DNA of 64,000 nt from contig NC_015276.1 of assembly GCF_000192865.1 (NCBI RefSeq), forward strand, positions 1,674,001 to 1,738,000, written 5' to 3'. Below, piece after piece: positions 43,384 to 51,759 of the stretch (the stretch's first letter is position 1; each line of letters starts with the position of its first letter). The notes below the pieces were generated by a model that was given only the letters and a program-made list of their open reading frames with translations, did not search any database and was not told the DNA's origin. The translations under genes were made by a program, and so were the position numbers. This stretch comes from Marinomonas mediterranea MMB-1 (GTDB lineage Bacteria; Pseudomonadota; Gammaproteobacteria; Pseudomonadales; Marinomonadaceae).

Positions 43384-43737
43384 ATGAAAGTTAAAGCAAT
43401 CAACTCACATATTTCGAATTACCCTAATCCTATTGAGTTCCAGCCGGGCGATAAGCTTATACTAGGAGAGCTGGACGCAGAGTTTGAAGGGTGGATTCGC
43501 GTGGAAACAGAAGATAAAAATCGCGGATGGGCGCCCGTGCAGTACATTGAGCCAACCTCAAGAGGTCTCATCGGGTATGCCAAATGTGATTACAATGCCT
43601 GTGAGCTGAATATTGACCGTGGTGATGTACTTGTTGTGCTCAAAGAGCTCAATCAATGGTACTACGTTCAAAATGAAGAAGGCCGTTTTGGGTGGGTGCC
43701 TGTTCAATGCACTTCCTTGTTAGAAGAAGCGCATTAA
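43384..43737 (+). CDS. Tandem SH3-like domain protein
   Basis: A 117-residue protein with no signal peptide that reads as two bacterial SH3-like halves: residues about 3-58 (FQPGDKLILGE, GWIRVETEDKNRGWAPVQYIEP) and about 62-115 (ELNIDRGDVLVVLKE, WYYVQNEEGRFGWVPVQC). Both halves end in the same GWxPVQ motif, so it probably arose by internal duplication. The acidic composition and lack of an export signal point to a cytoplasmic binding protein. AAGGTAGG precedes ATG 43384. Function unknown. Confidence 0.72.
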   Translation: MKVKAINSHISNYPNPIEFQPGDKLILGELDAEFEGWIRVETEDKNRGWAPVQYIEPTSRGLIGYAKCDYNACELNIDRGDVLVVLKELNQWYYVQNEEGRFGWVPVQCTSLLEEAH

Positions 43738-43793
43738 TCTGGGTAAGTTTATTTAACGAACCTATTTTATGAATCTTTGTGAAGGGTTGGCTG

Positions 43794-44204
43794 CTAGTTA
43801 CTTTTGCGTTTTTTCTTCTTGAAAGACACGTTGAACTCCTTCAAATGAACGTCAAGCGCGTCACACGATATTCGAATTTCCCTGACAGATAAATATAGCG
43901 AATACATTAGGCAAACAAGGCTTGCCCCAAAAATATAGCTGCCAATTTTCTGATACTCGATGTAGATGGCAAGCATAGCCAAGACACAAAGCAAAAAACT
44001 AATCACACCCGCTTCCTGCATTCGCCTAATCAAATATATCCGCTGACGTAGATTCGTGATCTGTTCTGTTATGACGTCATTATTCTCATCAGGAGCGAAA
44101 TTACGGATGATCGACGCCAGCGTAACGAAACGGTTGGTGTAAGCCAACAGCAACAAAGAAACGGCTGGAAAAAGCATAGCTGGGGTCGTTAAGGTGATAA
44201 TCAT
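43794..44204 (-). CDS. DUF2721 membrane protein
   Basis: A 136-residue membrane protein with an N-terminal helix (LTTPAMLFPAVSLLLLAYTNRF) containing the DUF2721-type PA..LFPA..LL..AY.NR pattern, an intermediate basic region (ITNLRQRIYLIRRMQ), and two more helices (VISFLLCVLAMLAIYIEYQ and SYIFGASLVCLMYSLYLSVREI). The basic C-terminus (FKKKKRKSN) is likely cytoplasmic. Family function is unknown. It stands alone. Confidence 0.8.
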   Translation of the reverse strand: MIITLTTPAMLFPAVSLLLLAYTNRFVTLASIIRNFAPDENNDVITEQITNLRQRIYLIRRMQEAGVISFLLCVLAMLAIYIEYQKIGSYIFGASLVCLMYSLYLSVREIRISCDALDVHLKEFNVSFKKKKRKSN

Positions 44205-44361
44205 TAAATAAGTGTCCTGATGAGCTCTGAATGTAACGGATGACAGTGCTCCCGATTATAGTGTAAGGCGGCTATAGAGTGTAATGAATAGGGTGCTTTC
44301 TAAAGTTAGAAAACGAAACTTCTTTTAAACTCTTCTAGATCAGCAACTCTTCTAGATAGCT

Positions 44362-45369
44362 CTAAAAGGAGGCTTCGTAACTAATATTTTTATTCCAATC
44401 TTTTTTTATATCGTCATACGAAAGATTGTTCGAAAGTAACCAGTGAAGCTTAGTAAAAGCTGCTTCTAAGGTGAGATCTTTTCCATCGAGTACATCAAGC
44501 TCAGTAAGTGCCGAACCGGCTGCATAAGAGCCGATAGAGGTTCCACCATGATGACACTGGGTAACGTTTACGACGGTTTTTCTTTGTTCTTTCATTTGCT
44601 TTAGAAAGGTCAGCAGGCCTTTATTGTGGTCAGCGATGTTTCCTGCTCCGTAGGTTTGCAATATAAGACCCTTGCATTGGTCGTCTAGAAACCCTTGATA
44701 GGAATACGAAGGTAAACCCGGATGCAGTGTAAGAATGCCAACGGCCTCTGTTTTAAACTCGATATCACGTATTTTTGGTGGAACAAGTGCTGACAACGCT
44801 CTTTTCGGCAAGGCTTGCGTTATAGACAGTTCTGCCAGTGGCGTTGTATTGAATGATTTAAACGCATCGAATTTGTGGCTGCTAAATTTCGTTGTTCGTG
44901 TGCCTTCCATTAAATAGTGATGAAAAAGGACGGTAACACGGCCAAGAGAGGGTGTTTCGGCAACGCTCATTGCCGCCTCTAAATTCGCAAGTCCATCGCT
45001 TCGTTTCATGCCCAACGGGATCTGAGACCCAGTGATGACGATGTTTTTATTACAGGCTCCAAACATATACGACAACATCGAAGCGCTATATGAAAGTGTG
45101 TCGGTACCATGCAATACGACAAAGCCGTCGTATTCATTCCATTTGTCTTGCAGGGTGTCATAGATACGAGCCCAATGATCCGGCGCAATATTGGCGCTGT
45201 CGATAAGAGGGGTTAGTTCGATGACATCAAATAATGGCAGCTCAGCAAGATTGTCTCCGACCGCATGATGGATTCTCGTACGTAAGCCTGATGAAGGCGC
45301 TAATCCACTGTCGGTTTCCATCATGCCAATGGTGCCGCCAGTATAAACGATCAGTATTTTATTCATCAT
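44362..45369 (-). CDS. ansA: Type I (cytoplasmic) L-asparaginase
   Basis: Hydrolyses asparagine to aspartate and ammonia. The 335-residue length and absence of a signal peptide match type I. Catalytic threonines are in IVYTGGTIGM and in VVLHGTDTLSYSAS; ITGSQIPLGMKRSDG and LQTYGAGN are further family motifs. The start overlaps the aspA stop (TAATG), so the pair is translationally coupled and forms an asparagine-to-fumarate route. In E. coli the partner of ansA is pncA, so this pairing is more like Bacillus ansAB. Confidence 0.94.
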   Translation of the reverse strand: MMNKILIVYTGGTIGMMETDSGLAPSSGLRTRIHHAVGDNLAELPLFDVIELTPLIDSANIAPDHWARIYDTLQDKWNEYDGFVVLHGTDTLSYSASMLSYMFGACNKNIVITGSQIPLGMKRSDGLANLEAAMSVAETPSLGRVTVLFHHYLMEGTRTTKFSSHKFDAFKSFNTTPLAELSITQALPKRALSALVPPKIRDIEFKTEAVGILTLHPGLPSYSYQGFLDDQCKGLILQTYGAGNIADHNKGLLTFLKQMKEQRKTVVNVTQCHHGGTSIGSYAAGSALTELDVLDGKDLTLEAAFTKLHWLLSNNLSYDDIKKDWNKNISYEASF

Positions 45370-46841
45370 TAAACACCCTCAGTTGTTGGTGAGGGCGATA
45401 TAGATGAGGGCGATGGATATGAAGATGTTTGCGATGATGTCTGCGCCGAAGGTGTCGGCGAGATCATATTCTCGGGCTTCAAAAGCTCATTGAGTTGAGC
45501 TTCCGTTAGAAGCTTTTCTTCCAGAATCAGAGCTTTAATTGTCGCACCGGACATTAACGCATTACGCGCGATGCGCGACGAGTTAGCATAACCAATGTGA
45601 GGGACGAGCGCAGTGATAATGCCAATGCTGTTTTCGACATGCGCTGCGCACGCATCGACATTTGCTTCAATGCCTCTGATACAACGATGTTCCATCATGT
45701 GGCAAGCTTCTTTTAGCATTTTGATAGAGTTAAGCAGGTTGTAAATGATCATGGGTTCCATGGCATTTAGCTGAAGCTGGCCTGCCTCGGCAGCGAGCGT
45801 CACCGCCAGGTCAGACGCAATAACTTGATACGCAGTTTGGTTCATTGCCTCGGGGATCACTGGGTTTACTTTTCCTGGCATAATTGATGATCCAGGCTGC
45901 ATTTCTGGGAGCTTGATTTCGCCAAAGCCTGTACGAGGTCCACTGGACAGCAAGCGTAAATCATTGCTCATTTTACTTAGTTTCGTTGCAAGGCGTTTTA
46001 AAATCCCCGAAAAGAAGACAAAGGCGCCCATGTCAGATGTGGCTTCCACTAAATTTGTGGCTGGTACAACGGGCTTGCCAGATATCTTGGCTAAGTGGTC
46101 CACGGCTTTTTTTGCATAACCTGCTGGCGTGTTGATGCCAGTACCAATTGCAGTGCCTCCTAAATTTACTTCGCATAGTAGAGTGCACGCTTCTTGAATG
46201 CGGTCGATATCTTCTCCTAGGTTGACCGCAAAGGCGTCAAATTCTTGACCTAGCGTCATAGGGACCGCGTCTTGTAATTGAGTGCGCCCCATTTTCAACA
46301 CACTGGCGAACTCTCGACCTTTCTCTTCCAAAGAGGCTTTTAAAGACGACAAAACAGGAACGAACGCATCCGCTGCGAATTGGATACTAAGGCTGGCTGC
46401 GGTAGGGTAGGCATCATTTGTAGATTGGGAACGGTTTACATGATCGTTTGGATGCAGCTTTTTATAGTCGCCTTTTTGATACCCCATTTTAGTCAGCGCG
46501 ATATTTGCGATCACTTCGTTCGCATTCATATTGGTGGACGTCCCCGCGCCCCCTTGAATAACATCGACGATAAACTGGTTGTGATAATGCCCGTCAATCA
46601 GTTCCTGACAGGCTGATAGGATGGCATTAGTCTGATGCTCTTCCAATAGTTTATATTCGAAATTAGTGTGAGCGGCAGCGGCTTTTACCATCGCCATCGC
46701 TTTTATAAGCTCAGGAAAATGAGAAATCGCCACACCGGTAATTGAAAAGTTATTTGCGGCGCGTAGTGTTTGAATACCGTAGAAAGCGTCAGCGGGTACA
46801 TCGAGAGTGCCAAGTAGATCGTATTCAGAGCGAGTGTTCAT
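45369..46841 (-). CDS. aspA: Aspartate ammonia-lyase (aspartase)
   Basis: Converts aspartate to fumarate and ammonia. The 490-residue protein shows TRSEYDLLGTLDVPADAFYGIQTLRA, QGGAGTSTNMNANEV, GRTQLQDAVPMTLGQEF, and the signature loop GSSIMPGKVNPVIPE with the catalytic serine. The last 30 or so residues are a Ser/Pro/Thr-rich tail (ISPTPSAQTSSQTSS and beyond) not present in E. coli AspA. It is the first gene of aspA-ansA and diverges from an XRE regulator gene. Together they could feed the fumarate pool or supply aspartate control for ectoine synthesis nearby. Confidence 0.95.
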   Translation of the reverse strand: MNTRSEYDLLGTLDVPADAFYGIQTLRAANNFSITGVAISHFPELIKAMAMVKAAAAHTNFEYKLLEEHQTNAILSACQELIDGHYHNQFIVDVIQGGAGTSTNMNANEVIANIALTKMGYQKGDYKKLHPNDHVNRSQSTNDAYPTAASLSIQFAADAFVPVLSSLKASLEEKGREFASVLKMGRTQLQDAVPMTLGQEFDAFAVNLGEDIDRIQEACTLLCEVNLGGTAIGTGINTPAGYAKKAVDHLAKISGKPVVPATNLVEATSDMGAFVFFSGILKRLATKLSKMSNDLRLLSSGPRTGFGEIKLPEMQPGSSIMPGKVNPVIPEAMNQTAYQVIASDLAVTLAAEAGQLQLNAMEPMIIYNLLNSIKMLKEACHMMEHRCIRGIEANVDACAAHVENSIGIITALVPHIGYANSSRIARNALMSGATIKALILEEKLLTEAQLNELLKPENMISPTPSAQTSSQTSSYPSPSSISPSPTTEGV

Positions 46842-47104
46842 ATCGAGCTAATCCGTAAAAAATGCGAGGGTGCCCAAGAGCTGATAATGCTTAAATCAAG
46901 CTCTCAAATCAGCCCTCGCTAAGGGTGATCATTGCTCATATATTGAAACGAATTTTGGGTGATAAAAGGAGTTTGTAAGTTGATACCAATAGATGCTATT
47001 AGGTGCTAAATTAGCGTCTACTAGCGTCATAGTGACTAATGAATGACAAGCGTTTCTCTAGTACTATCGTAGGGGTTAACGAAAGGGTGGGGTAGGTAGT
47101 AACG

Positions 47105-47920
47105 ATGAACTTAGATTTTCAAAATAATTTGCGCTTACTGTGCAGTTATTACAAATCCATCGCCGAAGTATGTCGCCGTTTGCAAATTAACCGCCCGCAG
47201 TTTAATCGTTATTTAAATGGCAAGACGGTTCCGGCAGACAGCACTATGCGACGCATATGCGACTTTTTTGGTGTGACACAAAGCGAGATGCTTCTTCCTC
47301 ATAATCAATTTCAGCGATTGGTACAAGCTCGCCCCATCAATCAGGACACCTCGGTTTCTGAACGAAGTATCGAGCAAACTCATTTTGATCGGCTGAATCA
47401 TGTGGGGCAGAAAGACCTCGACAAGTATTGTGGATATTACTTTGAATACTATATTTCTATGTCCTGTCCGGGGCAGATTTTAAGGACGCTTGTTCATATT
47501 GAATCGCAAGATGGTAAAACCTATTACCAGCGCATAGAGCGTTTTAATCCAAAAACAAGTAAAAAGCCCTTTCATGGTATTTATCAGGGGGTGGTTCAAT
47601 TTCTTTCTGACCGTCTCTTCTTGATGGATTATGAAGCACATACCAAAGTAGAAGTTACTCAGACGATCTTATATCCATCGTTTAAAAATCGCGTAGAGCG
47701 ACTAAAAGGGCTTCGGTTAGGGGTATCAGGGTCGGGCGAACGCGTACCGTGTTGTGTTCGTGTTGTTTATGAATATCTTGGTAAGAGCTTAGACAGGAAA
47801 AAAGCGCTTTCTATGTCAGGGCTATACGATATGGCATCGAATGAAATTGATGACGACATTAAAGAAGCCATTCGCAACGATATAGACGAAGGCGAATGGC
47901 ACTTTAGAGGGCGCTTTTGA
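47105..47920 (+). CDS. XRE-type helix-turn-helix regulator
   Basis: A 271-residue regulator with an N-terminal XRE helix-turn-helix (LRLLCSYYKSIAEVCRRLQINRPQFNRYLNGKTVPADSTMRRICDFFG) and a 190-residue C-terminal domain that I do not recognise, rich in aromatic residues (KYCGYYFEYYISMSCP). It diverges from aspA across 263 bp and converges on ectC, so the most likely target is the aspA-ansA operon. It is not EctR, which is a MarR-type protein. ATG 47105 lies after a GGTAGGTAG stretch. Confidence 0.82.
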   Translation: MNLDFQNNLRLLCSYYKSIAEVCRRLQINRPQFNRYLNGKTVPADSTMRRICDFFGVTQSEMLLPHNQFQRLVQARPINQDTSVSERSIEQTHFDRLNHVGQKDLDKYCGYYFEYYISMSCPGQILRTLVHIESQDGKTYYQRIERFNPKTSKKPFHGIYQGVVQFLSDRLFLMDYEAHTKVEVTQTILYPSFKNRVERLKGLRLGVSGSGERVPCCVRVVYEYLGKSLDRKKALSMSGLYDMASNEIDDDIKEAIRNDIDEGEWHFRGRF

Positions 47921-47964
47921 TGACTCTCAGGTTACATGACCTTGCATGTCAGGCGTCGATCTCC

Positions 47965-48372
47965 TTATAACGTTGCGAGAGGTGTGTCCTCAAGTTCGTA
48001 CGCACCTTCGCTATTATGTACTTCAGCCCCCGTGATAGGCGGGTTGAAAACGCACGCCATTTTCATTTCCTCGAATGCACGTAGCATGTGCTTGTCATGC
48101 TTGTCTAAAATGTACACGGTTCCGGGCGTTATTGGGTGCTTTTCTCCAGTCGCGAGATCTTCCACCTCGCCTCTGCCAGACATGCAGTATACGGACTCAA
48201 GATGATTTTTATAATGAAGCTGGAAATCTGCGTCTTTATAAATCGTTGTAATATGGAATGAGAATCCCATATTGTCGTCTTTTAGAAGCAGTCTTGTGCT
48301 TTCCCAGCTTCCTTCAGGAGAAACAATACGGCGATTCGACTTCTCAGCATCGGCTAAATTTCTAACAATCAT
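47965..48372 (-). CDS. ectC: L-ectoine synthase EctC
   Basis: Closes N-gamma-acetyl-diaminobutyrate to ectoine, the last step of osmolyte synthesis. It is 135 residues, a cupin with metal-side residues in HYKNHLESVYCMSGRGEVED, the conserved MIVRNL N-terminus, and the C-terminal CVFNPPITGAEVH. It lies 12 bp downstream of ectB. No ectD hydroxylase follows, since the next gene is convergent. Confidence 0.97.
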   Translation of the reverse strand: MIVRNLADAEKSNRRIVSPEGSWESTRLLLKDDNMGFSFHITTIYKDADFQLHYKNHLESVYCMSGRGEVEDLATGEKHPITPGTVYILDKHDKHMLRAFEEMKMACVFNPPITGAEVHNSEGAYELEDTPLATL

Positions 48373-48384
48373 AGAGTGGTTTCC

Positions 48385-49680
48385 TTAACTGGCTTTGAAG
48401 TAGAGTGTTTCATTGGGGAAAGAATCGAAATCCTCACAGGTTTCCTGAATAGCCAGTTCAACGATGTCTAAGCCGGCTTTTAGGTTTTCGTCACCGATAA
48501 TAAGAGGGCATAACAGTTTAACGACTTGATCGTCTGCGCCGCTGGTTTCGATCAGCAATCCTTTTGTGAATGCATTCTTAGTGATTTTTCCCGCGATCTC
48601 ACCATTGATGCAGTTAATACCTTGAAACATACCTCTGCCTTTGACAGTAAATTTACCGTCGCCAAACTTGTCTGCCATCGCTGTTAAACGCTGCGATACA
48701 TACTGGCCTTTACGTTTTATCTCATTGGAAAAGTGGTTGTCAGACCAATAGTGATCAATTGCATGTTTGGCTGTGACGAAGGCAAGGTTGTTACCTCTAA
48801 AAGTACCGTTGTGCTCACCCGGCTTCCATTGATCTAGTTCAGGCTTCATAAGAACAACGGCAAAGGGCAGTCCATAACCGCCTAGTGACTTGGATAAAGT
48901 AACGATATCTGGCTCAAGACCGGCTTCTTCAAAACTAAAATAATCGCCCGTTCTGCCGCAGCCCGCTTGAATGTCGTCGATAATCAATAGAATGCTATGC
49001 TTGCGGCAAACCGTTTGTAGACTGCGTAGCCATTCAATGCGCGCCGCGTTGATGCCGCCTTCACCCTGAACGGTTTCCACGATAACTGCAGCGGGGGAGT
49101 TGATGCCGCTACTGGAGTCAGAAAGCACCTTGTCTAAGTACTCTGTCGTGTCGATGTTGTCGCCCAGATAGCCATCATAAGGAATGCGATGCGTGCCAGT
49201 GAGGCTCGTTCCTGCGGCATCTCGATGGTGTGAGTTACCTGTCGCAGCTAACGCACCAAGGCTTACGCCGTGGAACCCATTTGTAAAGGTGACGATGTTC
49301 GACTGCCCCGTGACGTTTCGCGCAATTTTCATTGCCGCTTCAACCGCATTGGTGCCTGTTGGGCCGGTAAATTGAACGGTATATCTTAGGTTTCTCGGTT
49401 TGAGTATTTTATCGCTAAAGGTTTGTAAAAACTCACCTTTTGCTTTGGTATGCATGTCTAAACCATGTGTAATACCGTCGTTTTCTATGTAGTTAAGAAG
49501 CTCTTTTTTCAATAAAGCATTGTTGTGGCCGTAGTTTAACGTGCCAGCACCCGCTAGAAAGTCTAAATAGCGGTTTCCGTCCTCGTCCCACATAAACTCG
49601 CCTTTTGCGCGGTTAAAAACGCACGGGAATGAGCGGGCATAGCATTGCACTTCTGATTCGATTTCTTCGAAGATCTTCAT
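48385..49680 (-). CDS. ectB: Diaminobutyrate-2-oxoglutarate transaminase EctB
   Basis: PLP enzyme that makes L-2,4-diaminobutyrate from aspartate semialdehyde and glutamate. With start ATG 49680 it is 431 residues and begins MKIFEEIESEVQCYAR, as in other EctB proteins; the longer frame from 49725 would overlap ectA and is rejected. The PLP lysine is in TLSKSLGGYGLPFA, and DDIQAGCGRTGDYFSFE carries the PLP aspartate. ectA ends 19 bp upstream and ectC starts 12 bp downstream. Confidence 0.96.
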   Translation of the reverse strand: MKIFEEIESEVQCYARSFPCVFNRAKGEFMWDEDGNRYLDFLAGAGTLNYGHNNALLKKELLNYIENDGITHGLDMHTKAKGEFLQTFSDKILKPRNLRYTVQFTGPTGTNAVEAAMKIARNVTGQSNIVTFTNGFHGVSLGALAATGNSHHRDAAGTSLTGTHRIPYDGYLGDNIDTTEYLDKVLSDSSSGINSPAAVIVETVQGEGGINAARIEWLRSLQTVCRKHSILLIIDDIQAGCGRTGDYFSFEEAGLEPDIVTLSKSLGGYGLPFAVVLMKPELDQWKPGEHNGTFRGNNLAFVTAKHAIDHYWSDNHFSNEIKRKGQYVSQRLTAMADKFGDGKFTVKGRGMFQGINCINGEIAGKITKNAFTKGLLIETSGADDQVVKLLCPLIIGDENLKAGLDIVELAIQETCEDFDSFPNETLYFKAS

Positions 49681-49699
49681 TAAATATTGATTCCGGTAA

Positions 49700-50203
49700 C
49701 TAGTGTTGGGTTTGAAAAGGGCCAATTTTTACGAGCATTTCAGTGCTATGTTGGCTTTGGAAATGGGTTTCTTTGTTTAACCATTCAGACGAGTGGATCT
49801 CACAAGATAGGGCGCTTGCCACTTTTTCAAATAGGCGCCAAGACGATTGGTTTTCATGGGTAATCGTGGTCTCTATGTGGCATACGTTTTTGAGATGGAG
49901 GCGCTCCAGAAGGTGCTCTATCATTTTGAGAGCCAGACCTTGTCCTCGGGCCTCCTTGGAGATAGCAACCTGCCAAATAAACAAGGTGTTGTTGTTATTG
50001 GGCAATAAATACGCAGAAATAAAACCGACTAATGTGTCCCCTTGCTTTGCACAGACGCTGGTATCAGAAAAATGCTCGCATTGTAGAAAATTACAATACA
50101 TGGAATTTTCATCCAGAGGAGGGCTGTTCTTAACGAGGTCATACACCTCTTTGCCATTCAGACGAATCGGTTCATGGAAACGAATTGCTCTACTTTCTAG
50201 CAA
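49700..50203 (-). CDS. ectA: Diaminobutyrate acetyltransferase EctA
   Basis: GNAT enzyme that acetylates diaminobutyrate with acetyl-CoA. The 167 residues show FHEPIRLNGKEVYDLVKNSPPLDENSMYCNFLQCEHFSDTS near the N-terminus, characteristic of EctA, and the acetyl-CoA loop EARGQGLALKMIEHLL. Start is TTG 50203, supported by an AAAGGAG ribosome site upstream. First gene of ectABC; a candidate sigma70 promoter lies just upstream. The ectoine-specific aspartokinase gene is absent here. Confidence 0.95.
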   Translation of the reverse strand: MLESRAIRFHEPIRLNGKEVYDLVKNSPPLDENSMYCNFLQCEHFSDTSVCAKQGDTLVGFISAYLLPNNNNTLFIWQVAISKEARGQGLALKMIEHLLERLHLKNVCHIETTITHENQSSWRLFEKVASALSCEIHSSEWLNKETHFQSQHSTEMLVKIGPFQTQH

Positions 50204-50520
50204 AAAATAGGCTCCTTTTTATTTTAATATTTAGAGTACTAAATAAATGATACGGCTATTTTTGGTCTTTTATCAAGGTTTTGCTGGATATAATGAGTAT
50301 TTATTTGAGTTTAAAATATTAGTGAAGGAAATATTACAGTTAAAAACATATTTTCGTGGGGCTTAGAGGCTGTGCTTTTGAATGAGGCTTTTTGCTTTCA
50401 GTGAGTCTTTAGCTGGGTTGAGCTAAAAGGAAGAGGATGAGGGAAGTTTAATAGGGAGATTTTAGCGTTTAGTAATGATTTAATGGTTGGTGAATTAATT
50501 TTGTGTAGGAGATTGTCTTT
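50204..50520 (-). promoter_or_regulatory. ectA upstream region with predicted promoter
   Basis: This 317-bp gap separates ectA from a divergent lipoprotein gene and holds no other gene. On the minus strand TTGATA (50271-50276) and TATCAT (50247-50252), separated by 18 bp, make a plausible sigma70 promoter giving a leader of about 35 nt. No EctR operator was recognised. Confidence 0.45.
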
Positions 50521-51423
50521 GTGAGTTATGCGAGATCTATTGTTCTGGTTGTGTTCGCCGTTATTCTAAGCGCTTGTGCTGGTCGGGCTACTGACCCCGA
50601 GGCTCAAATGAAAAGAATAGACGCAGATTTTAGGTTTGTGAATAAGTTAACTTGTTCCATCAGAAATAAAGAGAATGACGAGTTTTGTTCGTGCCAAGTG
50701 GATGTGCTGAGTGAGGTTACTCCTGATGGTTTGAAACGTAAGTTAGTAAGAGGAAGGGCTTCCTCGGCTCAATATGAGCTCGCTGAAATAATGGTTGAAA
50801 ACAGTGATCGTCTTGAAGCGTGTAAAGCTAACTATAGTTCAAAATCTTTGCTCAAGGCTGAGCCAGAATCTAACGCGTTGCACCAAGTGCTGATTAAGTA
50901 TAAAGACAAAATTCTGGCTCCAGGGGATGAGCAGGAATTTGATCATTCCCATCTATCTTTGGGGCATAGGTATATTCTGCAGAATCAAATTGCAGATACG
51001 GAAGGAAAGTTAAGTGTTCCGCTTAATGCGACACTTACTAAAATAGAAGGTGCTGCGTTCTATTATTCCGTATATGTAGGTGAGGAAGATAAGACCTATG
51101 AAAATGTCATAGCGTGGAAAAATGGTGTTTTATATCGAGTAGGCAAGGGGGGTGATCTGATCCCATATTATTCGGACTCAGCTTGTAAGTTTGTGATTGG
51201 AGTCTGTGAATATAAAGACTATCGAGGTAAATCGAGATATGTGAATACGGAGTACATTAATGGTGTTTGGGTTCGCAATTTGAAGGGGGTTGGATCCAAA
51301 CAGCGTTTGGTTAAAGAGGTGTTCGATAAAGATGGAATGATTCTTTATCAATTGAATAAGAGTCTTGGTAAGTGGGAATATGTGCGAGTAGACGAGGCGA
51401 ATTTATCACTCTCAGAAAAGTAA
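50521..51423 (+). CDS. Predicted lipoprotein of unknown function
   Basis: A 300-residue protein with a lipoprotein signal peptide: hydrophobic core IVLVVFAVILSAC with lipobox LSAC and the acylated cysteine at residue 19, followed by AGRATDPE. The mature part has several cysteine pairs (LTCSIRNKENDEFCSCQ and CKFVIGVCEY) and no motif I recognise. The start is GTG 50521 after a TAGGAG site. It is a single gene closed by a strong terminator. The residue after the acylated cysteine is Ala, so the outer membrane is the likely location. Confidence 0.7.
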   Translation: MSYARSIVLVVFAVILSACAGRATDPEAQMKRIDADFRFVNKLTCSIRNKENDEFCSCQVDVLSEVTPDGLKRKLVRGRASSAQYELAEIMVENSDRLEACKANYSSKSLLKAEPESNALHQVLIKYKDKILAPGDEQEFDHSHLSLGHRYILQNQIADTEGKLSVPLNATLTKIEGAAFYYSVYVGEEDKTYENVIAWKNGVLYRVGKGGDLIPYYSDSACKFVIGVCEYKDYRGKSRYVNTEYINGVWVRNLKGVGSKQRLVKEVFDKDGMILYQLNKSLGKWEYVRVDEANLSLSEK

Positions 51424-51433
51424 AAATACCAAA

Positions 51434-51478
51434 TTAAAAAAAAGCCCGTTAAGAACGAACTTAACGGGCTTTTTTTTA
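51434..51478 (+). terminator. Terminator after the lipoprotein gene
   Basis: AAGCCCGTTAAG pairs with CTTAACGGGCTT around a short loop, with flanking A- and T-tracts, so it is probably bidirectional and also ends the tRNA-Leu transcript from the other side. Confidence 0.92.
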
Positions 51479-51481
51479 ATT

Positions 51482-51566
51482 TGGTACCAGTGGGCGGACT
51501 CGAACCGCCACGCCGTGAGGCAACGGATTTTGAATCCGTCATGTCTACCAATTCCATCACACTGGC
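51482..51566 (-). tRNA. tRNA-Leu (anticodon CAA)
   Basis: On the minus strand the cloverleaf starts GCCAGTG and ends CACTGGT-ACCA; the anticodon loop TTCAAAA gives CAA, the variable arm is long as in leucine tRNAs, and the T-loop GTTCGAGTC is present. CCA is encoded. Confidence 0.95.
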
Positions 51567-51759
51567 TTTGAAAAAGGTGAGGCGTATTATCGTGATTTCT
51601 TTAAGGCTGTCAATGCTTAATTTAATTTTTTATAAAAAAGCCGTTAATTAAGCCCTTCTAGGTTTATTCATTCAGGTTTTCCGCTTGAATCGTACCAAAT
51701 GGACAAGAAATTCGCTAAAATGCCGCGTCGTTTTTTTAGATTGCCGTTATTGAAACCTT

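Noticed and set aside
44330..44359. AACTCTTCTAGAT direct repeat at the end of ansA
   Set aside because: Only two 13-bp copies 17 bp apart just past the stop codon; too small to attach a function.
49681..49725. Longer ectB start at 49725
   Set aside because: It would overlap ectA and add 15 residues absent from other EctB proteins; ATG 49680 gives the standard N-terminus.
51348..51560. Short frame overlapping tRNA-Leu on the minus strand
   Set aside because: Its N-terminal part is the translation of the tRNA-Leu gene and the rest runs through the terminator.
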